Source: Euonymus europaeus (lineage: Eukaryota; Streptophyta; Magnoliopsida; Celastrales; Celastraceae). From it: DNA of 64,000 nucleotides. The stretch is from NCBI GenBank assembly GCA_963580455.1, contig OY756972.1, positions 759,001 through 823,000 of the forward strand. Reading direction: 5' to 3'. Under the pieces are notes generated by a model. That model was given only the letters and a program-made list of their open reading frames with translations. It had not been told where the DNA came from and did no database searches. Of this stretch, positions 63,808 through 64,000 are shown piece after piece. Numbering within the stretch: position 1 is the first letter of the stretch; every line of letters starts with the position of its first letter. The position numbers and the translations under genes were made by a program.

Positions 63808-64000
63808 TTAGCCGCGAAATGTGGTTTCTTTACGTAAACAGTTTTATTTATATCCGTTGACTCCGAGTTCTAAATTCGGTGATTTTTAGCTTGATTTCAC
63901 ACTACTTTTCGAGCTCTACAATCCTGGCGTTTCGGATTTTGATTTCAGAACTCGTGGCTAGTAGGTCTCGTTTCACCTAGTTAGCCGCGAAATGTGGTTT

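Larger units (their letters stand above)
1..64000 (+). repeat. 173-bp tandem satellite array (about 370 monomers)
   Basis: Every part of the window is the same unit repeated head to tail. Taking TTAGCCGCGAAATG as unit start, starts fall at 1, 174, 347, 520 and so on, and the last is at 63,981. The consensus I derived is 173 bp with 36 A, 66 T, 35 C and 36 G (41% GC). No unit is inverted and I saw no insertion longer than 1-2 bp. Long pure arrays of 150-180-bp units with nested block duplications are known from centromeric and pericentromeric satellites of plants and animals. A centromeric role here is inferred and cannot be shown from sequence alone. No family name is assigned because I do not recognise the monomer. 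Confidence 0.98.
42720..64000 (+). repeat. Right array domain
   Basis: The same 173-bp unit carries a different set of variants: ATATCGTTGAC (1-bp deletion), CACTACTTTCGAGC (1-bp deletion), ATATCCCTTGAC, ATATCTGTTGAC, ACGATCCTGG, GAACTTGTGGC, TTTTATTTATATCC and CCTGTGTTTTCGG. Unit length is less constant than on the left: from 41,336 to 63,981 about 131 units have lost a net 18 bp. GGCGCG and CGAAAACAG units are absent, and B-type units are mostly altered or hybrid. Stretches between the listed blocks, for example 45,245-50,318, contain only these monomers in shuffled order. Confidence 0.85.

Noticed and set aside
1..64000. CRISPR array
   Set aside because: Unit length is 173 bp with no alternation of short repeats and unique spacers, and no cas genes. 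All parts of the unit are repeated.
1..64000. Alpha satellite or CENP-B box
   Set aside because: The unit length is close to 171 bp, but the sequence does not resemble alpha satellite as I know it. No match to the core TTCGNNNNANNCGGG was found. The nearest, TCCGTTGACTCCGGG in some units, fails at the required A and at TTCG and is out of register.
1..64000. Arabidopsis-type 180-bp repeat or another named plant satellite
   Set aside because: I could not match the monomer to any satellite I remember well enough. Naming a family or species would be a guess.
1..64000. rRNA intergenic spacer repeats
   Set aside because: No rRNA-like sequence or promoter-like unique region is present, and the array is far longer and more uniform than usual spacer subrepeats.

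Overview
The whole 64 kb is one uninterrupted satellite DNA array. A 173-bp unit repeats head to tail from base 1 (which falls on a unit boundary) to base 64,000 (20 bp into a new unit). This gives about 370 complete units, all in the same orientation. I found no protein-coding gene, RNA gene, transposon, CRISPR array or unique-sequence island. The only open frames are stretches of 63-73 codons that arise where a monomer has lost an in-frame stop by point mutation.

The array is typical of a eukaryotic centromeric or pericentromeric satellite: a near-nucleosomal unit length, tens of kb of pure repeat, and nested higher-order repeats (HORs). I cannot name the species. The monomer is not human alpha satellite (171 bp) or the Arabidopsis 180-bp repeat as I remember them. 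A plant is my best guess, from unit size and general style only; the call is weak.

Layout. (1) Bases 1-41,335 form a left domain made from a recurring set of monomer types: a common A type, a B type with linked substitutions, a GGCGCG type, a CGAAAACAG type and a CTTGGG type. Monomers are almost all exactly 173 bp (net -12 bp over 239 units). (2) Bases 41,336-42,719 are a transition. (3) Bases 42,720-64,000 form a right domain with different diagnostic variants and more 1-bp deletions (net -18 bp over about 131 units from 41,336).

Each domain holds tandem or nearby copies of multi-monomer blocks: 10-mers (1,730 bp), a 12-mer (2,075 bp), 17-mers (about 2,940 bp), a 14-mer (2,422 bp), an 11-mer (1,903 bp), a 9-mer offset (1,554 bp) and a 4-mer (691 bp). 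Copies within a pair are nearly identical, while neighbouring monomers inside a block differ much more. That is the signature of recent block duplication by unequal exchange or a similar process. No single HOR length runs through the window, and several blocks overlap so that their order of formation can be read.

Conserved features of the monomer are an 11-bp inverted repeat (positions 57-67 and 137-147), a 10-bp palindrome (22-31), EcoRI and SacI sites, a strong T-over-A strand skew, and no CpG depletion.
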